NCBI GenBank assembly: GCA_933228675.1 | Contig: OW121742.1 | Location: forward strand, 128,937,983-129,001,982 | Reading direction: 5' to 3' | DNA: 64,000 bases | Origin: Stomorhina lunata | Taxonomy: Eukaryota; Arthropoda; Insecta; Diptera; Rhiniidae | In this document: piece by piece, positions 1 through 11,302 of the stretch | How positions within the stretch are numbered: position 1 is the stretch's first letter | Layout: each line of letters begins with the position of its first letter | The notes under the pieces: generated by a model | Database searches by the model: none | Seen by the model: the letters and a program-made list of their open reading frames with translations, nothing else | What the model was told of the DNA's origin: nothing | Made by a program: the position numbers and the translations under genes

Positions 1-640
1 TCTTACGTTGCAGCAATTGTTGCTTAAAATGTGCTATGTATTGTTGGTTGTTTGCAATTTATGTTGTAGTTGTGTAATTAAACAAAAAATAAATAACAAA
101 TAAAAGAAAGAAAAGAGGAACGACATTAAAATAAAGTAAAAGAAAAAAATCTGTGAGGTTTTACTGCCCAAAGTTTCATGTTTTGTTTTATTATCTTCTT
201 GATGCTTTTACTATTTTTTGGCCAATTGCAGTTGATGCTCCAGCAATTGTTGTTTTATGTAGTTTGACTAAATGACATTGACATTTTCTGTGTGCGACAT
301 CAAATAAAATGAGCGATTGGTGCTTCACTTGTAGCTGACGTTTGTCTTTAAGCCGACCCGACAAAGCTTGTTATGACATGATTTGATTTATGCTTTCATC
401 ATTATCTTTATATTGCCTCTGATGATGTTTCCACATTTTATTGTATTTGTATCGATGTATCCTGATGTAGTTTGATTTGTTCGATTTACGTGTTTTCCTT
501 AATAACATTGCTAACTTAGCGGCTTATGTCTAATTGATAAAATATTGTATTAATGATATATTGTTAATAAATTGGCTGTTAGAAATATCATTTCTTGAAA
601 TCCAATATAAGTGTTAAGGGCGCAAGCTATAGATAAAATA
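1..640. other. AT-rich intergenic sequence, nothing recognised
   Basis: No open frame, RNA gene or repeat family was recognised. It precedes the first mini-me-like element. Confidence 0.6.
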
Positions 641-1365
641 AAACAAGTGTGAAATATGATAACCTTCACTACTAACGTCATATATGGATCAAAATTTAGC
701 AAGTTTTCCTTAAGTCTTAGAGATATACATACATATACTTTGTACTATTTTTTTTTTTTCAAAATTTCGAGAATGAAGTATATTTATATCATTCCGTCTA
801 AGGATCAATTGTGGATCGATTGTTACCAAATTTCGGTTATTGGTTTGTATTAACAAAATATTTGTCTGTGCAAAATTACATTTATCTTTATATTTATAAG
901 AGTTTTTGTGAATGTGTCTTGTATAGGAGGTATGGTCAAATATGGACCGATTCCTAAAAAATAAGATACACTGATTTAGGTTCCCATAGGCAATATTTAT
1001 GCTGAATAATATAAAAATACAACAAAATTTGTGGCTATAAAGGGTCAAAAACTATATTCTGGGAAGACATTCCTATTTGAAGTACCCGAAATAGTAATTC
1101 GATTTTGCCCAAAAAGTATCGGGATCGTCCTTGGACTAAAATATGAGTATCTGCTAATTTTCAACAAATTATCTTCAAAGTTACGACCTGTACATTGATA
1201 AAGAGGCCAGCCAGCCAGCCGGACGGAAATCGTTAAAACAACTCAGGGAATGATTCTGAGTCTATCGGTATACTAAAAGGTGGGTCTAAGACCAATATTT
1301 TTATGCTTTACAAACATCAGCACAAACCCAGTATAACCTTTTCACCTATGGTGGTAAAGGGTATA
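641..1365 (+). mobile_element. mini-me/DINE-1-like (Helentron-associated) repeat, copy A
   Basis: The copy begins AACAAGTGTGAAATATGATA and shares with copies at 18827, 28471 and 40478 the phrases about GGTCAAATATGGACCGATT, a short GGCCAGCCAGCC/GGACGG microsatellite (1205-1226) and a terminal hairpin whose arms read ACCTTTTCACC and GGTGGTAAAGGGT (about 1335-1361). Internal GTCY microsatellites plus a terminal hairpin are hallmarks described for dipteran mini-me/DINE-1 elements. No coding capacity; the open frames inside are repeat sequence. The family name is inferred from structure and memory. Confidence 0.6.
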
Positions 1366-2811
1366 ATTAAAAACATATGATAAAATATATAACTATAACA
1401 TAGTCTAAATTTTTCATAACAATTCCACCAGAATCAAATTTATTAACAAAAAAATATTAAACTTAATAAGAATTATAATAACATAAAGTGATTTATTCCA
1501 AAATAATATTTTTTTTAGTCATTGTGAAAACTAGAGTTACGTTTAACTTTTGATCATCGGACAGCTCTACTTGAATTAATGTCCAATTAAAGCAAATATC
1601 TTTCACTTTTGTATAATATTTACAGAAATCAAGGTCAGAAATTAGTAAATCGAATCAGTTAGTAATTTTGAGTTGATCAGTGGATATTCGTAAACGCCAA
1701 CTGCCTACTTTTTTATTATGATCTTGGTATTTTCCACAATTCTTTTTCCCATGTAATATTTGAAAAAGGCGTTACACTATTTTATTGCCTTTTCTCATAC
1801 AAAAACTTTGTTTTTCCAATTCTTGCAATTTAAACATTTTAACACTTTGTTACATAACGATAGTTTCAGTTAGCAAATGGCCACTGTTTATATTTGTTTT
1901 CACCTCTTTTTGTTGTTGTGGTTAATAGTTTTTCTACCATTTTAATTTTCCAACATTTTTATTGAATTAGACAGGAAAAAAGCAGCAGTAAAAATGTGAT
2001 GAAGGAAAACATAAAAAAACTGAAAGAAATGGAAAACCCACTCAAATATTGACGCTATGCTCTAGTGCAATTATAATTGGAATTGAAACATGTTTAACAA
2101 GATCTAAATAAATATTATTATGCGCAGAGAGCAAGGCGCGGCGGCGTTAAACACATCACCAGGAAAACAACAAACAGTCTGGCTGACTGCCCGAGACGTA
2201 CGAGCGATACAATTATTATAACAAGAAGAAGATACACTACCAGACACTTTAGCACTGAGCCGTGTTGCAAAAGCAAACATATGAACATTGTGAATACTCG
2301 TATGGTGTTGCAAGAACTAATACTAACTCATATGATAAAGTCGAGGGATTGTGAAGTGATGTGCGCAGTTTCAGAATTTAAACATGTATGTATCTGTGTA
2401 AAAAATACATAGCAGAAATGTAAATAATACAAATAAAATTTAGCATATATAAACATATTTTCACGGCTAAATTAACGCAAGTGAAAAAGTAGAAAAAAAC
2501 CTAATAAAAATCGATTTCTCGGATTTCTCAAATTTAAAAGAAAAATCAAAAATTATATTTCACATGCAACATAATGTCTTTATTAGACATCAGTCAGACA
2601 AAAAAAGTGAAAATACGACCTATTTTAAGAAACATGTATTTAGAACAGTGAAGGGCACTAAAACATATGCAAACTTCCGATTGCACTGGTAGCAGCAAAA
2701 CTTTTCCTCTTATCGTGTGTTTAAAAACGAATGAATGAATTTATTGGGAAGAGTTTTTTTAAAAATTGACCGAATATTTCGGCAAAATTGATTTACCTAT
2801 AACTAGTTATT
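1366..2811. other. Intergenic stretch with a short GC-richer island
   Basis: Most of it is AT-rich with nothing recognised. Positions about 2115-2330 are clearly richer in G+C and hold a 33-codon ORF (2120-2221, plus) and a 69-codon minus-strand ORF. Neither resembles a known protein. The island could be a cis-regulatory element or an untranslated exon; there is no direct evidence for either. Confidence 0.4.
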
Positions 2812-2965
2812 GTGAACCGCCTTGGTATAGCAGGTTAGTCATCCGCGTAGCATACCAGGGGCCCCAAGTTCGATCCCCGATAACCCAGCTAGTCACAGGT
2901 TTTTGAGTATTAGGGTATATAAAACTTCTCTAACTAATACATTTGCGAAGTTAAAACGTAGATTC
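2812..2965 (+). mobile_element. tRNA-derived SINE-like element (tRNA-Ala-like head), copy 1
   Basis: Starts GTGAACCGC and contains a pol III A box TGGTATAGCAG (2823-2833) and a B-box-like AGTTCGATCCC (2867-2877). Between them the segment CCGCGTAGCATACCAGGGG resembles the anticodon arm of a dipteran tRNA-Ala(AGC). The head is followed by a non-tRNA body (AACCCAGCTAGTCACAGG and beyond) shared with other copies at about 15 kb, 31 kb and 46 kb. It cannot fold as a functional tRNA because the acceptor stem is absent. The 3' boundary is approximate. Confidence 0.65.
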
Positions 2966-5900
2966 CTTTAATATGAATATGAAAGTGCTCCAAAAATTAT
3001 GCAACTAATTTAATATATGACAGACGAATGCAAAATTATAAAAATTGTACGGCGGTGTAGGGTATAAACAATTCTATATAGATGTCAAAAATAACATAAT
3101 TGATAAAGAAAAATTGCATTAATAAACAATAAAAATATTAAACAAAAAAAGAAAAAATATAAATTAAAATCAAAAAACACTTTAAATGATTGAAAATTAT
3201 ATATTTGTACCGATTACTTTTTAAAATATTCCGCAAAATAAAAACAGATAACAACTGGGTCATTTACTTTAATAAGTGAATAATAATTTCTTGATAAATA
3301 TTTAATTTTATAATGCCACAAGAAATATATGTATGTATAAATGAATTTTAATAATGAAAGAAATTTAATTATTAAACACTTGTTTGCGATTAATTCGTCA
3401 CAAAAACTTGTTAAATGCACGTCTGTCTGGCAAACTGCGTCCATGAGTTCTTGAAAGTAGTCGCAATGTCTGTCTTTCTTTATGACATTTAGTCATTGTT
3501 ATCTATTATTGCTGTTCTAAAGCAAAGTCATATTACAATTTGCGCAAAAGAAGAAAAGTAATTCCCAGGAATGTCGTTGGTTTGTTGAGAAACAGAACAA
3601 TGACTGCAAAATGTATGAATCAAATTTCATTTCTAGATTTATGGCAAAATAATTGATAAATTCATATACAATAGAAAGGCAAAACTAATAATATTTTGCG
3701 CCAGCAAAAAAAAACATGAATGAAGCAATTAAATTTTGCAATGATTTTTTTTGTGTGTTCAGCTGAAATCAGGTTACCTAAACTGGTGATCCAATCATAA
3801 GGTTAATGTAACTACAGTATTGTAATCAAATTTCTGTTCTTTCTTTATTTAAGGGATTAAAAAAGATTCTAAGATGAGATGACATGTGGGTTACATGAAG
3901 GAAAAAAATTCAAATTTTAAATTTTCTCAAGAGATTTCCAACTTCCTTAATATGAACAATAGAAAAAAAATAGGAAACAATACTTAGTTTCCCCAGATGG
4001 ATTAGCTAGATAAGAGAAGAAAAAAAATATAATACTACATAGGAGTAATAAGACAACAATTCCACTTTACAAGGCCAAGGCAATCACACAGAATTGCAAA
4101 ATACCACTACTCATCAGACACTTACACATCCACTGAAAATGAAAAGAATTGATCTAGATATTTAGAACTACCTGTAACTGCAATGTGGAATCTCTGTGAA
4201 AACAATTTCAACTTGAATGCACTTTTTGTGAATTGTCATTTATTTTTTTCATCTTTTTTTCACAATTTTTATTTTGAATTTCGTAAAACTCCTCAGGTTT
4301 TGTTTCTTGAGCTAGTGAATGTGAGTCTACATAGATTCGTGTGTAAGACTAAAGTTGTATGTATGTAGTTTTGTATCTATGTTTCATAATACATATCACC
4401 TGTCGTTAAATAAATGTTTTCTGATACCATAATGTTGTGTTATGAAATTTTTTTTATTTTGTTTTTGTATTACATCAAATGTTACACAAACTCTCAAAGT
4501 AAATTTGTATGTGTTTTCAATCGCATGAATAAATTTATGTTTGTGTGTATCTGAATACTCAATTTTTGGTATTGTATAAAATATTTAGATACTTATTTTT
4601 GGGAACATCATAAAAATGCATTTATCGATGAAGCATAAAAATAAACAAACCGTATAGAAATAAAATAAATTGCTACTTACTATCAAAAACGTTGTGATTC
4701 TTTTACACAAAAAAAAAAAAATGAAAAACTTATGAGAATTATATAGCAGAAATAATATGCTTAGAATTCAATACCAAAGACACTATTGATAGATAAATAT
4801 AACAATTTAACAAAATCGAAACTAACACGCAGTTAAAATATACCCTACTATCTGGAACAAAACTGGTTAGTAATTTGACTTAATATGTCCATAGCCATTT
4901 ATTAAGAATTTAAAATCAAACATGCCACCCATATAAATTGTCTCATTTAGATCAAAAATTAACTGCACTTACATTTACGTGATCAGTTTTTTATAATACA
5001 AACATTTGTACAAAACTGATCATGGTACTATTTTACATATTCCCTCAAAAGACTATGATATAAATTTATTTAAAAGCGCTGATAAATGGAAAAATGATAT
5101 TCAAACCAGACCTTTATTAATGAGGTTTTTAGTAGTAAATATAATGCCTAACTTGAATATGTTGTAGGGTAATTCAAGTCCAACAATTGAGCCCATCACC
5201 GCCAAAAACTAAAAATATTTATTTTAATGTTGAAAACAAAATAACATTGAATTTGAGACTGAAATTGACTGTGGGAGAGTTGTCTGTTTTTGTCTTTATT
5301 TTTCTCTAATATTTCTTTTTATTTCCAATTTTATTATTTCCATGCAGTTTGCTTTTATTCTTCTTGCCAGTATTTTCGTAATACTCAACAAGATGATGTT
5401 GCAACTGAACCACAAAATTCAATTCATTTCAATAAAAACGTTTTGAGTTTTTGAGCATTGAATTTATGAGATACATTTTGTCACTCACAAAATGAGTTAA
5501 AGAGCATAATTTCTCAGTAAAGAGAAAATTTAAGAGAAATAAGTAGAGAATATTGTAAAATTAACTCAACTTTAAGAACTGGTTTTCATTAAAATATCTC
5601 TCATTTGTCTACGAGTTATGCTCTCGTTTAGATCTTAAATGTGCAAACTTTAAGATACTTTACTCATTTTTATTGTAATATTATGCTCTAAAAAATATTT
5701 TTTTTCAACTCAATATTTTGTTTTTTCCCACTTTGCTATATCAGTGATAATCTATTTCTTTTGGGTTAGTATTGTAGTATATTTTACAAAAAATAATTTT
5801 AAACAAATTAAAAATGAAGTAAACAATTATTTTCATATTACAAAACTTTTCATATAAAACTAAAATATATTTTTTTATTTTTAATAACTAGAAACAAACT

Positions 5901-6540
5901 CATTAGGTTCCTAAAAAAAAACTATATAATCCTAGATAATTTATACCAAGGCTTTTTTAGATTTTGTTACAAATCCCATTAAATGTTTTTATTAAAAACA
6001 ATTTAACAAATATAACGCCAAGTTAAATTAATTAAAAATTCTGTAAATTTTTTCACAAACAAAATGTTTATTAATATAAACTCAAAAATAAAATGTTTAA
6101 ATTATCCATTAAATACTCTCTCTACTCAATTCCTGTTTATCTCTTTCTCTTTTAACTCCATTAAATCCCATGGAATTTAGGCAAATCATCTGTAAACTAC
6201 TCAAGTCCATGGTAAACCCAACAAACCGGTCTTACTAGTGTCAATGCCTTGATGCACCAAAAGGTTTGAAGTTATAGTTTTTGTTGCTTTTCGCATAGTA
6301 ATCTTGCTTAACAAGGCAGTCCGGCAGCTAAACCAACATACTTTTACCACCACCACTTTAAAAACTCTGTTTGATTTGTGTATGCAACATAACAAATGGC
6401 AAGTATCTGATAGTTATGAGAGCGTGAGTTTGTATCTATGTTTGTCTGGCCAAATAATAACAAAAATCTATGCCTGCATGCATGTTCAATGAGTGCTCAA
6501 CTCATACCAACAAAACTAAACGCCATGGAAACTTCACTCA
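2966..6540. other. AT-rich intergenic region upstream of Tollo
   Basis: No gene recognised. It holds a 41-bp imperfect palindrome (4981-5021, ends GATCAGTTTT and AAAACTGATC) and a region (about 5430-5730) in which GAGCATAA occurs in both orientations, perhaps a decayed foldback. CT-rich runs at about 6113-6150 and a GAGAG at about 6417 could bind GAGA factor. Short open frames are not convincing. Confidence 0.5.
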
Positions 6541-6559
6541 AATTGTGTGTACTACGCTC

Positions 6560-6700
6560 TCACAGTCAGTGATCTCAGCATGTTTGGATTCTCACTCGAC
6601 AGTAAAAATTTTGTAATCACACAATTCCTTAGAGGACTGATAGCTGCATTTTGAGAAATCAGTTAATGAGAAGATATCGAGTAGATCACACGTTTCAAAA
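6560..6700 (+). promoter_or_regulatory. Candidate TATA-less core promoter of Tollo
   Basis: An exact fly Initiator match, TCAGTT, lies at 6659-6664 with A+1 at 6661, and a near match TCAGTG lies at 6566-6571. A DPE-like AGATC sits at 6683-6687, five bases closer to the first Initiator than the canonical +28 spacing, so it does not fit strictly. No TATA box lies about 30 bases upstream. The stretch is less AT-rich than its surroundings and is followed by roughly 480 bases of A-rich leader before the Tollo start. The start site is inferred only; a distal first exon is equally possible. Confidence 0.3.
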
Positions 6701-6900
6701 ATAACAACGGAACATTTTTTTAGTTTTAAAAAATTAAAATTTATTTATTTTGAGCCAAGATCTACTAAATTAAAAATAAAATAAGAAAAATTTAATACAA
6801 AACGTTACGTTCGTTGCCTTTTACAATTTGGATTACGGTTGCGCGATACGTTTCTTGTTCTTTAAGAAATTCAAAAATAAATAAACAAAAAGTTATTATA

Positions 6901-7026
6901 ATGAACGCTCTTAATATTAAATAGAGAAAAGTGTATAATTACCACGATCCATTCACCTCAAACGAATATCAGTGTAATTTAATATCAAAACAAAAAATGA
7001 AGCAATTAAAAAAACTTAAATCATAA
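6901..7026 (+). promoter_or_regulatory. Two short upstream ORFs in the Tollo leader
   Basis: If the leader is contiguous with the coding exon it contains ATG at 6901 (7 codons, stop at 6922-6924) and ATG at 6997 (9 codons, stop at 7024-7026). Both end before the Tollo ATG at 7148 and could modulate translation by reinitiation. A further uORF at 6666-6704 would be included only if transcription starts near 6661. No polypyrimidine tract with AG was seen between the last uORF and the main ATG, so a splice acceptor there is not suggested. Confidence 0.4.
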
Positions 7027-7147
7027 TCAGCAATAAACGTAGTATTAAAAAAATTCTGTGTTTCTTTTTGAAATAAAAAAATAGAAAAAAAATCACATAT
7101 AATCAAAAAGTTTTAATTTGAAAAAAGTTTAATAAAAGTGCAAAAAG

Positions 7148-10100
7148 ATGGCACTCATATCAAAAACCATCTTATCAGTGCTAATCTCTTTCATTATTCC
7201 GGTACTCGGTGCAGCTTTAAGTAAAACGGTGCTATACCAGGCGCCCGATGAATGTCGTTGGTCCGGTGCAAACGAAAATGACATTACTTTGGTTTGTCAT
7301 TTGCGTACCATCAATTCGGAACTCGAAAATACCAACTTTAGTGTAATACAGCCACAAAATACCATTCGTCTACGGCTAGAATGTAATGATGCATTATTCT
7401 TCCAAAGCAGCCTTAGTCCAGATAGTTTCCGTTCACTGGTAGAATTACGTGCTCTTACCATTGAATACTGCAAACTTGGAAACCTTACTGATGGTTCCTT
7501 CCGTGGTTTGCAAGATTTGCGCAATCTCACCATTCGCACACACAATGGGGATTGGTCAACCATGTCATTAGACATTTCACCATCTAGCTTTAGTGAATTT
7601 CGTCAGCTAGATCGTTTGGATGTCAGTCTCAATAACATCTGGCTCATCCCTGATGGCATGATTTGCCCTTTGAAGGTTTTAAAACACTTAAACATCTCTC
7701 ACAATGAAGTCCAAGATATCGGTAACTTCCACTTCAGCGCATCACTCAGCACACGGAAATCTCGCATTTGTGGTTCATCTTTAAACAGCATTGATTTAAG
7801 TCACAATAAGATCGCAAACCTTCCTTCGGCCATATTCTCCGGCTTAGGTCGCTTAACAAACTTGAACTTGGCTCGTAATGGCATGAACTTTATTGCAGAT
7901 CGTGCTTTTGAAGGTTTGGTTTCTCTGCAAGTCGTTGACTTGTCAGAAAATCGTTTAACATCTCTACCTCCAGAACTGTTCTCCGAAGCTAAATTCGTCA
8001 AGGAAATCTACTTGAAAAACAACAGTATTAATGTTTTGGCTCCTGGACTCTTTAGCGAATTGTCAGATTTACTTGTTTTGGATTTATCAGCAAACGAGCT
8101 TAACTCACAGTGGGTCAATTCTGCTACATTTGTTGGTCTTAAACGTTTGGTGCTACTTGATCTTTCAGCCAATAAAATCAGCAAGTTGGAAGCCAATCTC
8201 TTCCGTTCTTTGTCTAGTCTGCAAATTCTAAAGTTGGAGGAAAACTACATTGATCACATACCAGATGGTGTTTTCACAGATCTAACCAACTTACACACAC
8301 TCATCCTTTCTTACAACCGCATCTCCGTCGTGGGCCCAAACACATTCCGTGGTTTATATGGCATTTTGGCGCTCAGCTTGGATTACAATCGCATTTCGAA
8401 AATTGACACGCAAGCCTTTAAGAACTGTTCTAGCATTGAGGATTTACATCTCAATGGCAACAAGTTACAAAGTATACCCGATGCTCTCTCCTATGTGCCG
8501 CTATTGAAAACCTTGGATATGGGTGAAAATTTAATCACGAGCATTGAGAACACTTCCATAACAGTCATGGAAAATTTATTCGGCTTGCGCCTTACCGAAA
8601 ACTCAATTGACTTCATCAGACGTGGTGTTTTTGATCGCATGACTTCATTGCAAATATTAAATTTGTCTGGCAACAAAATAAAAGGTATTGAAGCTGGTGC
8701 CTTGCAACGCAACACACATTTACAGGCCATACGCTTGGATAGCAATCATTTGAAAAACATTGCGGGACTCTTCACTGACTTGCCAAACTTAGTTTGGCTT
8801 AATATGTCGGACAATCGTTTGGAGAAATTTGACTATTCACACATACCCACTGGCCTAAAATGGTTGGATGTGCGTGCCAACCGAATCACTCAATTGGGTA
8901 ATTACTTTGAAATTGAGAATGAATTAAGTCTCACAACTTTTGACGCAAGCTCAAATTTGCTAAGTGAAATAACTGCCGGCTCCATCCCAAACAGCATCGA
9001 AGTATTGTATTTGAATGACAATCTAATAAACAAAATTCAACCCTACACCTTCTTCAAGAAGCCCAACTTGACCAGAGTAGATTTAATACGCAACAAACTC
9101 ACCACATTGGAACCCAACGCCCTTAGATTGTCGCCCATTCCTGATGATCGCGACATACCAGAGTTTTTCATTGGCCACAATCCATTCCAATGCGACTGCA
9201 ATCTTGATTGGCTGCAAAAGGTTAACATTGAGTCACGCACTCAACCCAAACTTATGGATTTAGATCAAATCTACTGCAAATTATCCTACGCACGCGGTAA
9301 AACGCATGTGCCTCTTATTGAAGCTAAATCTAGCGACTTCTTGTGCAAGTACGAAACCCATTGCTTTGCTTTGTGCCACTGCTGTGACTTCTATGCTTGT
9401 GACTGCAAAATGGAATGCCCCGACAGATGTTCTTGCTATCACGACCAGTCATGGACTTCAAATGTTGTTGACTGCTCTCGTTCTGGTTACGATCGTGAGT
9501 TGCCTTCTCACATTCCCATGGATTCTACGCAATTGTATTTGGATGGCAACAACTTCAAAGAACTATCCAGTCATGCCTTTATTGGCCGCAAACGTTTGAA
9601 GGTTTTGCATTTGAATCACTCTCGCATTGAACTCGTACACAATCGTACCTTCTATGGTTTGTTAGAATTGGAAGTACTGCAGTTAAATCACAATAACTTA
9701 CGTCAATTGAATGGTAATGAATTCCAAGGTCTCGATAACTTACAAGAACTTTATCTTCAACACAATGCCATCGCAACCATAGACTCTTTGACATTTACGC
9801 ACTTGTATCACTTGAAAATTTTACGACTAGATCATAATCTTATTACTGAATTTGCTGTTTGGAACTTGTTGCCTCCTTATCTTAATGAACTGCGTTTGGC
9901 TGGCAATCCATGGACATGCAATTGTGCTTTCGTAGATAAGTTCCGTGACTATGTAAATCGACATGATTCAGTGCAAGACAAGTTAAAGTTAAGATGCTCT
10001 GCCTTATTGGGCAGCAATGGTACCGTGGGCATCAATGTAACTGCACTCACGCAACAGCCAACAGAACAGTTTACCTTGTATTTGAGTCCGGAAGTTGTGA

Positions 10101-11302
10101 AAGAAGGCAACATTAGATACATGGCTTGTGGCGGTATCTTGCAACAACATTTATTGGGTGTCACTGGCTCCAATGGTGGCCTCCCTTTTGGTGACATCAA
10201 CGATAACATCATCATCAATGGTAACATGACCTCCACTAAAATGATTTTGTCTCAACCACCAATGCACGATTATGTCCCAATATTGGTAGCTATTCTAACA
10301 GGATTTGTTTTTGTCATTATTTGCACTATGCTGGTATTCATCTTCCGCCAAGAAATGAGAGTCTGGTGTCATTCGCGATTTGGAGTACGATTGTTTTACA
10401 ATGGCAACAAAGACATGGACAAAAATGAACGCGAGAAACTATTTGATGCTTTTATTTCCTACAGTTCAAAAGATGAGGCATTCGTTACCGAGGAACTGGC
10501 ACCGCTATTGGAACAGGGAGAAACACGTTACAAGTTGTGTTTACAAAATCGTGATTTCCCAGTTGGCGGCTATATGGCAGAATCGATTGTTCAAGCTATT
10601 GACACTTCAAGAAGAACAATAATGATTCTATCCGAAAATTTCATCAAATCAGAATGGTGCCGTTTCGAATTTAAATCAGCTCATCAATCAGTATTGCGCG
10701 ATAGAAGAAGACGCTTAATTGTCATAGTATTGGGAGAAGTACCTCAAAAGGATTTGGATCCCGATCTAAGATTGTATTTGAAAACTAACGCTTATTTACA
10801 ATGGGGTGATAAACTTTTCTGGGAAAAGTTACGTTTTGCTTTACCTGATGTACCCAATAACCAAAGAAGACCTCATGGTGTAGCTGGTCACTGTGCCGGA
10901 GTGGGTGTACACATGCCAATGGCACCTCATCACCACCATATGCAAACACATCATCTTCATCACATGCATCCACAGGCTCAGCTACAGCAACATCATTTAC
11001 AACATGCCAGCTTTCGTTCTCAAATGCATCACAACATCAATGGTTCACGCCAGAACCATAACCGAAACAACACCAATCCTCAGCAACAATCCACTATGCT
11101 AATGGGTCCACCCTGTCAGCCAGGACAACCACAACAGCAGCAGCCAATGCCTTTACCTTTGCCACCCACCAACCAAAGCAGCAGCATACAACACCAGAGT
11201 CTACCTTTGCCACCATGCCCCAGTCCCAGAAGTGCTACCACTCAACCGTCCGTGGGAGGCAACTCCGCCAATTCTGGACGGACAGTAGCAGTTCATATTT
11301 AA
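7148..11302 (+). CDS. Tollo: Toll-family receptor, orthologue of Tollo (Toll-8); complete single-exon CDS
   Basis: The product is a 1384-residue type I membrane receptor. Residues 1-22 form a signal peptide ending VLGA. C36 and C50 mark an N-terminal cysteine cap, followed by a long leucine-rich-repeat block (about 60-660). A cysteine cap begins CDC at 682-684 and runs into a Cys-rich linker (C733-C763). A second LRR block (about 785-915) is closed by C924/C926/C950/C994. A transmembrane helix spans about 1044-1066 and a TIR domain about 1097-1236: box 1 FDAFISYSSKDE from F1099, box 2 RDFPVGGY with the BB-loop proline P1138, box 3 FW at 1224-1225. The tail from about 1240 is His-, Gln- and Pro-rich. 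Two ectodomain modules are typical of long Tolls (Toll-2/6/7/8). Ectodomain, linker and TIR match remembered fly Tollo far better than its paralogues; only the region just outside the membrane and the tail differ. The start is fixed by an in-frame TAA at 7133-7135 and an A at -3. In flies Tollo acts in planar polarity, epithelial patterning, glycosylation signalling and airway immunity; none of this is shown here. No frameshift or missing TIR box was seen. Confidence 0.95.
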   Translation: MALISKTILSVLISFIIPVLGAALSKTVLYQAPDECRWSGANENDITLVCHLRTINSELENTNFSVIQPQNTIRLRLECNDALFFQSSLSPDSFRSLVELRALTIEYCKLGNLTDGSFRGLQDLRNLTIRTHNGDWSTMSLDISPSSFSEFRQLDRLDVSLNNIWLIPDGMICPLKVLKHLNISHNEVQDIGNFHFSASLSTRKSRICGSSLNSIDLSHNKIANLPSAIFSGLGRLTNLNLARNGMNFIADRAFEGLVSLQVVDLSENRLTSLPPELFSEAKFVKEIYLKNNSINVLAPGLFSELSDLLVLDLSANELNSQWVNSATFVGLKRLVLLDLSANKISKLEANLFRSLSSLQILKLEENYIDHIPDGVFTDLTNLHTLILSYNRISVVGPNTFRGLYGILALSLDYNRISKIDTQAFKNCSSIEDLHLNGNKLQSIPDALSYVPLLKTLDMGENLITSIENTSITVMENLFGLRLTENSIDFIRRGVFDRMTSLQILNLSGNKIKGIEAGALQRNTHLQAIRLDSNHLKNIAGLFTDLPNLVWLNMSDNRLEKFDYSHIPTGLKWLDVRANRITQLGNYFEIENELSLTTFDASSNLLSEITAGSIPNSIEVLYLNDNLINKIQPYTFFKKPNLTRVDLIRNKLTTLEPNALRLSPIPDDRDIPEFFIGHNPFQCDCNLDWLQKVNIESRTQPKLMDLDQIYCKLSYARGKTHVPLIEAKSSDFLCKYETHCFALCHCCDFYACDCKMECPDRCSCYHDQSWTSNVVDCSRSGYDRELPSHIPMDSTQLYLDGNNFKELSSHAFIGRKRLKVLHLNHSRIELVHNRTFYGLLELEVLQLNHNNLRQLNGNEFQGLDNLQELYLQHNAIATIDSLTFTHLYHLKILRLDHNLITEFAVWNLLPPYLNELRLAGNPWTCNCAFVDKFRDYVNRHDSVQDKLKLRCSALLGSNGTVGINVTALTQQPTEQFTLYLSPEVVKEGNIRYMACGGILQQHLLGVTGSNGGLPFGDINDNIIINGNMTSTKMILSQPPMHDYVPILVAILTGFVFVIICTMLVFIFRQEMRVWCHSRFGVRLFYNGNKDMDKNEREKLFDAFISYSSKDEAFVTEELAPLLEQGETRYKLCLQNRDFPVGGYMAESIVQAIDTSRRTIMILSENFIKSEWCRFEFKSAHQSVLRDRRRRLIVIVLGEVPQKDLDPDLRLYLKTNAYLQWGDKLFWEKLRFALPDVPNNQRRPHGVAGHCAGVGVHMPMAPHHHHMQTHHLHHMHPQAQLQQHHLQHASFRSQMHHNINGSRQNHNRNNTNPQQQSTMLMGPPCQPGQPQQQQPMPLPLPPTNQSSSIQHQSLPLPPCPSPRSATTQPSVGGNSANSGRTVAVHI

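Noticed and set aside
710..1048. 112-codon minus-strand ORF
   Set aside because: Lies entirely in a mini-me-like repeat and is not shared as an ORF by the other copies.
2812..2890. Functional tRNA-Ala gene
   Set aside because: A and B boxes are present but the acceptor stem and proper T-arm pairing are missing, and the segment continues into a repeated body; it is a SINE-like head.
6201..6492. Overlapping plus and minus ORFs just upstream of the Tollo promoter region
   Set aside because: Mutually overlapping on opposite strands with no recognisable protein features.
9306..9599. ORFs in other frames within the Tollo CDS
   Set aside because: Shadows of the receptor coding sequence; the Tollo frame alone carries the conserved domains.
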